This document shows, one piece after another, positions 11,688 through 22,690 of a stretch of DNA of 64,000 nucleotides (positions within the stretch are counted from its first letter, which is position 1; each line of letters opens with the position of its first letter). This DNA is from Chrysemys picta bellii (lineage: Eukaryota > Chordata > Testudines > Emydidae), in assembly GCF_011386835.1 (NCBI RefSeq), contig NC_088794.1, positions 90,318,009 to 90,382,008 of the forward strand. Reading direction: 5' to 3'. The notes under the pieces were generated by a model. The model had not been told where the DNA came from. It saw only the letters and a list, made by a program, of their open reading frames with translations, and did no database searches. The position numbers and the translations under genes were made by a program.

Positions 11688-11875
11688 TGGTAATATGGCC
11701 TACTGGCCGGAGTCAACAGAGCGGTCCTTCCATTCAAGGCAGCCTGGCCTAATGGCTGAAGTCAATACTGAAGCCCCTTACAATCAGGGTAGTGTGGCCC
11801 AATGGCCAGAGTTGATAAAGCAACCCTCACTGTCAGGGTAGGGTGGTCTAATGGCCAGAGCCACTAAGCATCCCT
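11688..11875 (-). repeat. Short tandem array inside the LTR
   Basis: About four diverged units of ~48-52 bp share the core TGGCC(C/T)AATGGCCAGAGT, visible at 11695, 11747, 11796 and 11847. The array lies near the 3' end of the minus-strand LTR. Confidence 0.7.
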
Positions 11876-12332
11876 CTGTGGGGTTTTGTAGCCCATTGGG
11901 GAAGTGGGGCACCACTTGGGGGTATGTGGCACCCCGGATAGGGGGACTCGGGTCCTCCCTGGTCCTCCAAGCCCCAGCTCAGGGCCCTGGCAGTGGCAGG
12001 GTTATTTGCCACTGAGTAGGCAGGGATCCTCCCGAAACATGCTGACTGGTTCTCTGGTTCACCCACCAGAGCAAAGTCTAAGTCCCCCCGGGCTGCTTCC
12101 TCCCCGGTCTTTGCTGGCGATGGGCCACTCTTCCCACAGGTGTCTGGGGTCTTAAGGTGGTGTAGCTCCTGATGGCGCAGCCTCCACTCTGGCTTGGTTA
12201 GGCCGCCTGGAATCCATCTGGGGCTCGGCAGGCTTTGCTTCTGGGGTCAGGTCCTGTAGCAGCTCCATGGACGGAGCCTGCAGTCTGTGTCCTCTCCCTT
12301 CAGCAGCCTGCCCAGATTGAGCTTGGATGCTT

Positions 12333-12344
12333 CCTTTTATATCC
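12333..12344 (-). promoter_or_regulatory. TATA box of the minus-strand LTR
   Basis: GGATATAAAAGG on the minus strand, ~110 bp from the TG start of the LTR, is the normal place for an LTR core promoter. Whether it is used is unknown. Confidence 0.55.
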
Positions 12345-12455
12345 TGCCTCCAGGCTGAGCATGCTCAGCAGAGGTGAAAGGGCGTGGCTTCCTTAGCTTG
12401 CAATACACAGTTAACCCCTGCAGAGCCAGGGCAGGGTAGGTGCACCCCGTCACAA

Positions 12456-13203
12456 TCCCCTAGATCCTAGACCATGCACAATGAAATTCTTTTGTGCTTC
12501 TTGGTTGCAGAAGGCCTCCAAAGTAACTTCTTCATGTTTTATAGAGGTGTCCAACATCTGTTTTGTGATTCCATTGTTGCCTGTGAATTTCTGGCACGCA
12601 CATATTGGTATGCACAGCATTAGCAGTAATTTTGTCCAGCAAGATATTACGCACTATTATTTAACGGATGGATTAAATAATTCTGTTGTTCCAGGTAGTA
12701 AAAATTCAACTGCAAAATTTTATATTCATATTATATCTCAGGAGCTATTGTATATATCTATAGCTTCATCTCTCTCCAAACTATCATCCTATCTATAATC
12801 TTCTCCGAAGAAGCATTTTGTTTGTCGTTTTAACTAAACTCAGAGATAGTTTCCTCTGCAAAAATTTGAACTATTTCCATTAAAATACTTTGCTTTGATG
12901 TCTTTTATTTTGATTCTTCCTATGCACCATCGTCCTTAATATTGTATAAAATCATTAACAAAAACATGCCATAAAAGAAATATGAAGGAATGAATAAATA
13001 ACATTGTAACTTTGTATTCCAAGTGAACTAGGACTGAGAACTTTCATCCTTCCATCTTTGACCCAAGCAGTAGCATGGAAAGGAAAATAAATATGAAGAA
13101 AGAACTAACACTGTATCTACATCAGACACTCTGTATGAATAGAGGAAAGAAGCCCACAATCAAAGCTTTAGTTTAAGTTATCAGAATTTGGTACATTAGG
13201 TAC
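12456..13203. other. Unassigned AT-rich DNA
   Basis: No gene or repeat recognised. An open frame at 12481-12798 is AT-driven and matches nothing I know. Confidence 0.3.
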
Positions 13204-13211
13204 TTTATCCT

Positions 13212-13412
13212 CAGGGCCGGCTCCAGCATTTCTGCTGCCCCAAGCAAAAAAAAAAAAAAAAAGCCGCGATCGGCAGCGGCAGTTCAGTGGCAGGTCCTTT
13301 GCTCCTAGAGGGAGTGAGGGACCTGCCGCCCCCGAATTGCCGCAGGTGCCGCCCCTCTCCCTTAGCCGCCCCAAGCACCTGCTTGTTAAGCTGGTGCCTG
13401 GAGCCGGCCCTG
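13212..13412. mobile_element. hAT-type MITE, CAGGGCYGGCTC family, copy 2
   Basis: The 201-bp element runs from CAGGGCCGGCTCCAGC to GCCTGGAGCCGGCCCTG. Perfect 8-bp duplications TTTATCCT lie at 13204-13211 and 13413-13420. The interior has an A-run (13246-13262) and AAGCCGCGATCGGC, in common with copies at 2877 and 62528. Non-coding. Confidence 0.94.
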
Positions 13413-13420
13413 TTTATCCT

Positions 13421-16400
13421 CCAAATACTTGTTTGTATCTGTTTTTAAAAACAAAACAAAACCACCACCCTGTTTTGGAGCTCCACTTATCATGTTACTG
13501 TCTTTGGTAGTGAGTTTTTTTTTTTTTAAACCACTCTCCATTTAATGGAATTTATGTTCTTAACATTGTTTATTTTCATCTCATCTTAATTATAGGATAA
13601 TTCACAGTGGAGGACTATGTAAAACAATAAATGGTGTTTGCAGGTGATTATCGGACATCTCAGCTTCATTTTACCATTTAATCACAAAAGCTGTTGATTG
13701 TGATTATACTCCAGTTCCATTAACATTATTCTGTTATATGAAAAGGAAGAGAAATGAAGCAAACCAGACAGTAATATTTTTCTTGCCTGGTGAGGATTTG
13801 AAATGCCTTTGTTGCTGCTTCCAAGGTTGTGCTTTTGGTAACACAGAGATTCAGGAAATAACTATTCAATGGCAAGTTCAAGAAGTGAATAATTGTTCAA
13901 GGGACTGATGTGCATGGAAAAGTAGTGATATGACTTCATATGTATAGTGTCATGGACGGTTTCAGTCTTTTTTTTATGAAAGGATATTTGATTTTCCAAG
14001 GCTGAGACTGAACTCTTTTTCTTGCTGTATATTTTTGTGAGTGAGGCAACGGCAGTTTAGTTTCAGGTTGCATAATGTTTTTTCTTTTAATCTCCTGTTT
14101 TCAGTTGTTTATAACTTTCTGAAAGTTTCCCCTTTGGGGATTAACCTTTTGAGTTTTGGTCTCTGCCTGGAAAGTGAAATTTATTTCTTTTTAAGTTTGA
14201 GCAAACTCTGTTTATCTATTTTTAATATGAGGCAATGCATAAAATAACTTTAGCGATTATTTTAAAAAGAGAAAACAGGAATATTTTTGTGATGTTGTAA
14301 CATTTAATGTACAGCTCCATACAACTTATTTTCAATCAACAACAGAACCTATGAGCAGTTAGCCACGTAGCTAATTTTAGATGGACTACTGTATATATGC
14401 AAGCAAATTTTCACGTATACTGTGTTACTATACCTAGCCTATAAGTTGTATATGACCACAATAAATGAATGGACTCTGACTGCTATACAGTGCTAGCACA
14501 TAATACTGGAAAATGCTACATAGGTATATCTAAAGTAGTTGGAAAAATGGTGTGATATGTTGTATTATGTGAGAAATAGCATGTAATCATATAATTAGAC
14601 TATGGTAGTGAATGAAAGGGGAAAAGTGTTAAGGTTGCATGTATAACCTTGACTATGACATTTCCTGACTTTAGTGCTTACCTGTGCAACCTCAATATTT
14701 TTGCAACATTGCTTGTTTTGATGTAAATATACATTCTTCAGTGTCATATTTTGTCTTGGAAACACAGCAATTCATCATGTTTTGCATAGCTTTTTATTTA
14801 AAAACTATATGTCCTATGTTCTAAATAAACTTTACAGCTCTATTAATAGGGCCATATTTTGCCTTCCCTGTCCTGTCCATCCCTCCACATACATCCTCAT
14901 GTTCCAATCCCCACAGTTTAACAAGTTTAACAGACATCTAAATGCCAGAAGGGTTAAACTAATATCCAAAGATAGATACACAAGATGAGGGTTCTTCTCT
15001 GTCTGGCGCAATGTTTAGGGTAGAAGTCAATCTTGCGTCCTCATTAGTTTCTGGGAAAGGAGAGGTTGTTGTGTTTCCTACTGAAGGACTGTCACTGGAC
15101 CCTGCTTAGCTAGCACCGTGGTTCATATTGGACTGTGCCTTGTACGTTTCTGATTAAATCTGACCTCCCACTGCACCCAAACCCCTTTGGCGGCGGAAAG
15201 AGAGAATAAGCATTCTTTCTCTAGCCCTCCATCTTCTATCACCAAGCCTGTTGGTTTCTGTGTTTGGGGAACGGGTAAGAGGTGAAGGTCTTCACTATTC
15301 CTTCTAAAGCGGCCATTTTCCTCCAGTATGTGAGTATGAGTATATAATGAAAGCCATCCTAAGTGATCACACAAGGGTCCGGCAGAGATTGAGAGGAGAG
15401 CCATAGGCAAAATCTTAAGGGAGGTTTTCATTTTGTTTACTTTCAGCAGAAGCAGTAGCAGCAGCGATAATACAATGGCTCTTTGGGGCAAATGTATCTT
15501 GGGAGTCTTCCTTTATTTCAGCTTCTCAAATGTGTATAGCTGTGCTGTCAGAATTGGATCTCTGCAGTCATGAGAGAAGAACCATTTCGGGGCTAGGGGG
15601 ATTAGAGAACAGAGTTATCTATTAGTTTAATCAAATTTCCCCAAGTCATTTATACAGCAATAACTTAATCTTTCTTCTAAGGTACCTAGAAAACATTTTA
15701 GATAATAAAAATGATTAATAATCAAAATCTAATTCTTCAGGATCCCCTCTGAAGTCAACAACAGGAATTTTGTTTGCTTTTCCAGACGTTCACAGCTACT
15801 TATTCACACTCTTAATTTGAAGTTATACTCTTTTTGGTTTTAGCATTGTGTTTCCATTAACTCTCCTTCCTGTGGGCTTCTCCTGATTGTTGGCTGCTTC
15901 ACAAACTGGCCTTACTTTTACAGCCCTGGTGACCTATTGAGCTGGACAGATTTAGGTTCGTCAGCTCACTTCTAGACTTCACAAGGCTGTGCCGAAGTCT
16001 TTAGTGCTTTCTCGTTGAACGCTGGCTAAAGTTTCCAAATGCTGTAGTTAGTAAAAATTAATTGACACCCACAAGAACTCCTGTTCTCCTTTTGACTTTC
16101 TAACTCTCTTTTTTTCTTAAGTTCTTCATAGGTTTCTTTAGTTGTCATCTTGCTTTTCCACATGAGTTTATTTGATTCCAGTTAGAACTCATTAGCCTTT
16201 CCAGAAAGCTTTTGCCCATTTTCTGTCTCTCAGAACAGGAGTCTGAGTTCACTCTTAATTTCTAGTCAGCCAGACCAGTTAGCACAGAATTCCTTTTAAA
16301 ATATAGTTAAATAGTCAATGGTGGTAAGTGCTGTACTGCTACCAAAGTCAGAAGAACTCTACCTGCGCAGGAGAGAGCAGCATATCCATCCCCTTACTCA

Positions 16401-17640
16401 CACTCAAACAGTGACCAGGAAGAGGAGATTGTGTTTGTTAAATAAGAGGTGGTCTCTAAAAGTGTATTTATGCCATATACAAGAGTTTTGAATGGCTCAG
16501 TGAACTTGCCTCTGAAGGCATGGTAGCTTGCTAGATTAGATGCTGTATTTCAGGATCTTACAAAACTAAATAAAAAGATAACAAAGATTAATGTTTAATT
16601 GGAGCTATGTTTTCTTTTGGGGTGGAAGAGGTAAAATCACTTCACTGTGATGGCAATGAAGCAACTGCATGTATTCTCTCCACCCATTGCCATTTAAATG
16701 TAGTGGTGGCCTAAGTTATTTACTGAGCTATCACAAAATGCTTGATGGTGTTTTGTGGTAACTCCATTAAAAACAGTGCTATCTGTATATTTTGACTTTC
16801 GTTATCAGTGGATGACATAGCCTAGACCTCATTAATAAATGAGCCTCTACAAATAGTGTTTTGGAGGATAAAATTTTTCAGGTAATGATTTTTTCCAGTC
16901 TGTTAATTAGGTTATTTGTGAAATCTTGCAAGAGACAGCTAAAATTGTCACTGTGAATTTATTTTCTTTGAATTCCTCAAATAGTCCTTCCCTCAAATAA
17001 CCTTTTAAAAAGTATCTTTTATTGGAGGAGCTCCATCTTTCTAATACTGTCCTTTGTCTTTTTGCAGTTTGAGTCCTGAGACTGGGTTTAGTGTTGTGTA
17101 ATAGATCTGTCTATGCTATGCAGAAAAGTATTTCATAGCTAATAGGGTGAGGCTGAATAAACGTTCAGATGCCATGGTGGTGCTCAGATACTGCAGTGAT
17201 GGGTATGCTTCAAGAATCAAAACAGAGGACTGTAGAAAAACATAACTGACTGCTTGTTTGGAAGTTTCAGTCCTCTTGTTCAAAATTGGGATCCACAGAT
17301 CCAAAGTGAGGCCCCGGTTCAGGAATATATCTTGATTCTCAAACGCAATAATGTAAATGCTTAAATGCTTTCCTGAATGGGGGCCCGAGAGAGCAAGAGA
17401 AAAATTAAAAAAAAAAAAAAAAAACCTCATCACAGGGAACAAATTTGAGATTTTTTTGTGTCATGAACCAATTGTGACCTTTTAAAACCAATGATTAAAC
17501 AGAATTAATCATGACTTCACAAAACCATGCTGATGCATCCAGTGCTTTCTCATTGAATACCTGCTAAACCTTCCAAGCATGATAGTTGGTAAGGATCATA
17601 TTCAGTTTGACGGTTGTGCAATCTCAGCTCAAGATACTGT
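13421..17640. other. 4.2 kb of unassigned AT-rich DNA
   Basis: No exon, RNA gene or named repeat was recognised. Two diverged copies of a ~60-bp motif (16002-16060 and 17540-17605) share GTGCTTTCTC, TTGAA and CTGCTAAA-like stretches. A run of about 19 A lies near 17406-17424. A 122-codon minus-strand open frame (15123-15491) begins with a leucine run but resembles no known signal peptide-bearing family. I regard it as chance. Confidence 0.35.
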
Positions 17641-17650
17641 TGCTAGTATT

Positions 17651-17803
17651 CATACAATATCAGGGTTGGAAGGGACCTCAGGAGGTCATCAAGTCCAACC
17701 CCCAACTAAATCCCCAGATCCCTAAATGGCCCTCTCAAGTATTGAACTCTCAACCCTGGGTTTAGCAGGCCAATGCTCAAACCACTGAGCTATCTGTCTC
17801 CCC
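17651..17803 (-). mobile_element. tRNA-derived SINE with CR1-like tail (turtle type)
   Basis: On the minus strand the head reads GATAGCTCAGTGGTTTGAGC with an A box (TAGCTCAGTGG, plus 17782-17792) and a B-box region (GAGTTCAATAC, near 17738-17750). The tail is TTGGACTTGATGACCTC...GGTCCCTTCCAACCC, the shared 3' end by which CR1 machinery mobilises the SINE. This architecture matches the tortoise polIII/SINE described from cryptodiran turtles. Some divergence from the copy at 36150 indicates moderate age. Confidence 0.88.
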
Positions 17804-17931
17804 AAAGGTACTCTGTTGTCTCTTGGAAGAAGAGGTATACAAGCACAAAGTTAGGTATACTTTGCTAAATGTCATGTGTTAAGATACTTGTGCCATACAA
17901 TTCCTGTGTCCTGGAAAAAAATGTAGACACA

Positions 17932-18026
17932 GGCCTTGATTCAGCATAGCATATAGACATATGCTTTACTTCCATTGAAGTCAATGGGATTTAAGCACGT
18001 GTTTAAGTAATTTGCTAATCAGGACC
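17932..18026. repeat. Palindromic repeat (GATTCAGCA...TGCTAATCAGG)
   Basis: The two halves are inverted around TTGAAGTCAATGGGATTTAA, with outer TTGATTCAGCA and TTTGCTAATCAGG. It is a probable relic MITE, similar in style to 60068-60187. Confidence 0.5.
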
Positions 18027-18152
18027 ATAGTTAGCACTGAGTTACTGTGTATATACTTCTGGTAGTGATCACTGAAAAGTGGTGCAAGGAGTCTCCATTT
18101 TAATGTGTTTTCTTGTTTTGCAGTTATCTGTATATCCTGCCATTCCTACAGC

Positions 18153-18248
18153 CAGGGTTGGCGCAACCCTAGGTCGCCTAAGGCGCTACAATTTGGGGGG
18201 CGGGACCTTCCGCCGCCTAAGGCGGCAGAAAAGCTGGCGGCGCTCCTG
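18153..18248. mobile_element. Possible short hAT fragment (CAGGGTTGGCGCAACC)
   Basis: CAGGGTTGGCGCAACCCTAGG begins a CpG-rich 96-bp block. Flanking octamers CCTACAGC (18145-18152) and CCTGCAGC (18249-18256) match at 7 of 8 positions. The GCCTAAGGCG interior resembles the end sequence at 42946-42988 (CCTAGGCGACCGCCTAG). The right end (GGCGCTCCTG) is only a poor inverted match. Confidence 0.4.
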
Positions 18249-18639
18249 CCTGCAGCCGCTCTACATAGAGTGGTCTAAGATTTCATGTGCATAGGAGTTA
18301 GTTTCTTATCTTGAGATTTAGGATTTACATGCATAATTGCTTATGATTCTGGAAGAAAATATACTAGTTGACATGTAAAGAGTGAACTTTCCTCTTGATT
18401 AAAAATAAGTTTTCATCATGTCACATGTCATTTATTTCAAGGCTGGTGGTGTGCCATGGAAAAATATGGAAAAATCATGCTGTGGTCGTAGGGAAAATAT
18501 GCAGAATTCGCAAATGTATAGGGAAAAAGCAATTGGTCATATTATACTAAGCAAAATATCATTAAGTTTTGCAATAAATATTGTTTAAAACCAGGGATTA
18601 ATATGTAATAAAACTCATGGAGGGATCTTCTACAGTAGC

Positions 18640-18910
18640 AGGCCAGCTGGGGTGATGAAGACCGTGGGTAACATTTTCAATAGTACCTAAGTAAGGAGCC
18701 TAAATCCTATTTTCAAAATTGACATACACACTTAGGCCCAGATTTTTTAAGGTATTTAGGTGTTGCTCTGCTCAGCATTGCAGGACCTAAGTGACTTAGC
18801 TAAATCCCATTTTCAGAAATGACTTGGGCACCTAGGAATCTAAGTCCCATTGACTTTCAAAGAGATACAGTCTAAGTGCCTAAGTTACTTTTGAAAATGG
18901 GATGTAGTCA
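18640..18910. repeat. TTAGGC-rich palindromic repeat
   Basis: Repeated CCTAAGT / ACTTAGG units occur with CCCATTTTCA and its inverse at intervals through the block, for example GACTTAGCTAAATCCC near 18800 and TGCCTAAGTTAC near 18880. Similar units occur at 25020, 27305 and around 53300-53742. They look like copies of one old non-autonomous family. Confidence 0.5.
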
Positions 18911-18919
18911 TCTGAGTCC

Positions 18920-19360
18920 TTGTTTTCACTTGAAAGTTGTTTCAGATTAATTTGATTTTTTTTCAGGATGCACCTGCCTTGCATCCACACACAAGAGTTT
19001 GTTTAGAATAATTTGACACTTCAACCTGTTTTAATTAATCCACTTTGGAAGTGAGTTTGACTTTTGGAATGAGTTTTCCCGTAACAAGGTAGGTGTGGAT
19101 GCATTACTGTTTTGGATCAACTGTTCTGCCTCTGGTAGTCCTCCCGTCCTGCTATCCTGTACTACTTTGCTGCCCACCTGAGTTTGCCTGTCAGTTTACT
19201 GGTGTGTTCTCTTCTGCTCTGAGGTCATCTTGACTGGTGTTGCCTGATCTATTGATCGTGTATTCATTATACTGGTTATCTAAGAATTCTCAATTAACAC
19301 TCTGGTAGGTTCTCATATGAAGATCAGGCCCAGTATTAAAATTACTATTCAGTTGGGAAC
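18920..19360. other. Unassigned DNA
   Basis: No gene or repeat recognised. Confidence 0.3.
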
Positions 19361-20085
19361 CACAACATGCATGATTGCAACACTCTCACTTAGGAAAACT
19401 TTCTGTATCTGTAATAATTTTATTAACACAATTAGTAAAGTTACAAACACTACAACCCAGCAAGGTAGATAGAGAAAATACAGGAGTTGCACAGAGCATC
19501 CATGTACTCACACCATCCCCTGCAAAAGGACCTAGAGTATTAGTCGTCATCCTCATCATTGGACTCACCATCACTATCATCCCCAGTGGTCTGCATCCTG
19601 GCTTCTCCCAAGAGTTACATCTCCACAGGCACACAGGCCCGGATACAACTTTAGCTGACACCATTGTCATATTCAGTTGGGGTTTCATCCCCTCTTCATT
19701 ATTTGTATTTCCTCACCCTGCTAATGTTGAGGTGCTCTCCTCCCATAGGTTACTAATCCTTTTACCTCTAGCTTATTAGCATATAAATCATGGCATTCTT
19801 GTGGTCAGATATCTGCTGATGTTCCTAACTTAAAATATCCCAAGCTGGTATAAACAAGCATTTGGTGGTTACCTGTTAGCAGTTTAGTCATACTTGTGTA
19901 TTACAGAATTCTATCTTGTGATATCTTATGATCTAGGGATTACTCTTGGTTAGCTGCTTATGTTAAACCATTTTGGGCCTTACACCTTGATTAGTTTAGC
20001 TATGCTGTTGTTTTATAGGCCTTCAGGGTTGTAGGCTCATTACTACCTTAACTTATACCTATTCCTTACCTATAGGCTACACTGG
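19360..20085 (-). mobile_element. Possible LTR
   Basis: On the minus strand the block starts TGTAGCCTATAGGTAAGG (20085) and contains a TATA-like TTTATATGC (~19784-19792). It also has a polyadenylation-type AATAAAATTATTACAG near 19408-19423. This order fits an LTR of ~700 bp. No duplication or internal genes were found. Open frames on both strands here are short and unrecognised. Confidence 0.3.
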
Positions 20086-20317
20086 ATGTCACTTCCCCAT
20101 TTTAAATGAAGGTACACACTCAGGTAGAACACTTTACAATTCCAGCGTATGTGTGAACTCACACACCCAGACATCTACTGATCATATAGCATCTGTATAC
20201 AGCTGCCATGCCAAATGCTTCTGTGTAATCCTGTGCTGAGGTCCTGGCTTGCCTTGCCCTGTGTGGGGAGGAGACAGTCCAGTCCTATCTTAAGAGCAGT
20301 CACTAGAGTGCCAAGAC

Positions 20318-20671
20318 AAATGAGATGATATTGAAACAAATGAAGGAGTGGGGGCACTCCTGGGACTCCAATCCAGTGCCTCCGCCAAGGACGCATGCTC
20401 TGACGGGGGATATAAAAACATCAGGGACAGTAACAGGACCTCTGGGAGAGCTAAGGTGTTCTGTGCTTTCTATAAGGAGATGGAGCAGATATTTGCAAAA
20501 GAGGCCATCCGTGAACCCTGGCATGTTTTGAACTCCAACAAGGATGCCCTTGTGAATGTTGATCTGGATGCCGAGCAGGAGAAGATTGACCGGACAGCCA
20601 GGATCTTTTCAACCCAACCTGAGGTGGAGACATTGCTGGAGAACCCTAAATCACAGACAGAACCAACCTGA
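20318..20671 (+). pseudogene. Harbinger Myb/SANT-like DNA-binding protein remnant
   Basis: The reading MKEWGHSWDSN changes frame near 20380, after which YKNIRDSNRTSGRAKVFCAF and YKEMEQIF follow. The same order of motifs (RGH-x-R-D, CR-x-K-x-KELR, then FYKELD) is seen in the better-kept copy at 30476-32229. The PIF/Harbinger superfamily encodes a Myb/SANT-type partner that brings the nuclease to the element ends. At least one frameshift makes this a pseudogene. It faces the HARBI1-like remnant at 24002-24570; see findings. Confidence 0.6.
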
Positions 20672-20689
20672 CAGTGCAGGGTGGAGGGG

Positions 20690-21230
20690 GTCTCTCCAGG
20701 ACGTATTATGTGCTATATTATAATACACCTATACAGGAGGATTTATACATCTTTGTCTCGGGAACCATCAGGGTGCTGGCCATGCCTGATTAGCCTCTCT
20801 CCACCATGTTGGCTTTTAGCCTCTGCATGCTCGAAATGGCGGCCAGACTAGAGAATTTAATAGTTCCATACCATTATTTCTGTGAAATAGCAAATTCAAC
20901 AATCAACTAAACATGCGGTGTCACCCCCTTCTTATGTGGCTTATTGCTACCTCTCCTCATGGTCCATCATAGGCTCATTTGCACACACCCCCTCAAGATG
21001 ATGACACCAAATGGCTTGAAAATCAGACTTACTGCATGGCCTGTTTATTTTAGTGGCAGATACAGTAAGAGAAAAAACAATTGAAAAAGTACTCTGGCCC
21101 ACAGTTTCATTCATGCCTTCAGCTTTCAGCTAACTTGAGTTTTGATGTAAAGTGCCCATCTCAGGCTACATAGGTTATTTGAAAATGCATATTATAAGAC
21201 ATTGATGGATATCCCCTTTTAGGTTCAGAA
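20690..21230. other. Unassigned DNA between Harbinger remnant and hairpin
   Basis: It may hold more decayed Harbinger sequence, but I cannot recognise it. Confidence 0.3.
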
Positions 21231-21236
21231 CAACTA

Positions 21237-21364
21237 CTATTTATTTTGGAGTGCACTTTGTGCTGATCTGTGGGTGTCTTGAAAGAGAACTTAAGGCATC
21301 TTTGCCTTAAGTTCTCTTTCATAACACCCACAGATCAGCACACAATGCACTGCAAAATAAATAG
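21237..21364. repeat. 62-bp inverted repeat with a 4-nt loop
   Basis: Arm 21237-21298 and arm 21303-21364 are inverse copies with five mismatches (about 92% identity), separated only by TCTT. The arms begin CTATTTATTTTG and end GAGAACTTAAGGCA at the loop. Transcribed RNA would fold into one long near-perfect hairpin. No TSD was identified. It could be a foldback MITE, an inverted duplication, or a small-RNA precursor. Confidence 0.9.
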
Positions 21365-21429
21365 AATACTGCAGTAAATGGCTGTATTTTGTCTGAACTA
21401 TATGCTCCTCTGCTTTCTCCCACCCTTTA

Positions 21430-22287
21430 ATTTAAAAACTTCTCTACAACCTTTTTAATTTTAAATGCCAGGAATCTGGTCCCATTTTGGTTTAGGTGGA
21501 GCCTATCCTTCCTGTACAGGGTCCTCCTTTTCCAAAAGGTTTTCCAGTTCCTAAAAAACCTAACCCCCTTTCCCCTTCACCATTGTCTCATCTACACAGC
21601 GAGACCATGCAGTTCTGTCTGTCTAACTGGCCCTGCATATGGAACTGGAAGCATTTGAGAATGCTACCTGGACTTTCATCTCTTATCTGGACATCTAGAT
21701 TTGGCCTCCAGGACTTCTCTCCTCCCTTTCCCTGTCATTGGTACTTATATGTACCATAACCCCTGCCTCCTCTCCAGCATAGCACATAAGTCTGTATAGA
21801 CGTGTCCCGAGATCTGCAATCTTCACACCTGGGAGCCAGTTCACCATGTGGCTCTCCTGGTCATCACAAACCCCACTACCTGAGTTTCTAATAATCAAAT
21901 CCCCCATTACTATTACCTGTCTCTTCCTGATAACTGGAGTCCCCTGCCCCCAGAGAGGTATCCTCAGTTCGAGAGAGTAGAACAGCATCTGAAAGGAGGG
22001 ACCCAACTATGGGATTGTTTCTCTCTGTTCCAGTTTGATGGTCTCCGTCCCTGAGACTTTCATTCTCAACAGCACAGAGACTGTCAGATGGGATGGGACC
22101 GTTCTACTGTGTCCTGGAAAGTCTCATCTATGTACCTTTGTCTCCCTTCACTCCTCCAGTTCAGCCACTCTGGTCTCAAGAGTCCATACTCAGTCTCTAC
22201 AGGCCATGACCTGCTTGCAAAACATGCACACAGACGCCACCTGCCCATACATGCTGCATTCAGTGCAATAAACTGGATAGCCCCCAT
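21430..22287 (-). pseudogene. CR1 ORF1 remnant with esterase-like (SGNH) motifs
   Basis: On the minus strand, QVIVMGDLIIRNSGSG occupies the place of the block-I 'GDS' of the SGNH esterase domain carried by CR1 ORF1, with Leu where the nucleophilic Ser is expected. About 50 residues on, MVHISTNDRERE resembles the downstream 'G/S-T-N-D' block. Further left, after frame changes, residues such as GRIGST and TKMGPDSWHLKL recall the ORF1 end with its catalytic His region. The N-terminal 60 codons start near 22287. Stops and frameshifts show it is dead. In CR1, ORF1 is thought to bind nucleic acid or assist membrane or RNP functions. Confidence 0.6.
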
Positions 22288-22690
22288 TCTGCAGCTGGAC
22301 TTCTGCCTGCATTATTTTTACTTTTGTGGTTTGGGTGGGGGGAAGGGTGTTTATTGGCCTAAATTTAGAGAATGTTAGGTCTATTTAGCTCTCTCACATC
22401 CCCTCTAAGCTCCCTTGTTTGCTGTTCTTGTTCACTAGCTTCTCTGGTAGCTTAGGAGCTGGCTTTTTAAACCCCCTGTTCTCCCTGAGTAGCCCTGCCC
22501 CCTGGTTAAGGGATCCTAAAGGGATTAGGAGCTGAAGCCTCATTAGGAAGCTCTCAGCCTTGCCCAGCAGTTGGCTAGTCTCAGCACAAAGGCCCCCAAA
22601 CAGACCACACTATAAACTTCAGTCAAGTAGGCACATGGCAAGCAGCAAGCACACAACAAACAAACAAGACAACAAACTCATTGCAAAGGT

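Larger units (their letters stand above)
11540..12454 (-). mobile_element. Solo-type LTR, TGTGACGGGGTG family
   Basis: Read on the minus strand, this begins TGTGACGGGGTGCACC at 12454, the TG-start expected of an LTR. It has a good TATA box (GGATATAAAAGG, plus coordinates 12333-12344) about 110 bp in. Beyond it comes a GC-rich transcribed-looking stretch with an open but unrecognised frame, then a short tandem array (11688-11875). A related LTR start, TGTGATGGGGTG, occurs at 33204. No internal gag or pol is attached, so it is probably a solo LTR. The 3' boundary near 11540 is uncertain and no duplication was found. Confidence 0.55.

Noticed and set aside
15123..15491. 122-codon minus-strand frame starting with a leucine run like a signal peptide
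   Set aside because: The Leu run comes from a CAG/GCAGCA-type repeat on the other strand and the rest matches nothing I know.
17782..17792. A true tRNA gene at the SINE heads (also 36163)
   Set aside because: Only the promoter boxes are tRNA-like. The 3' half of a cloverleaf is missing and a CR1-type tail follows.
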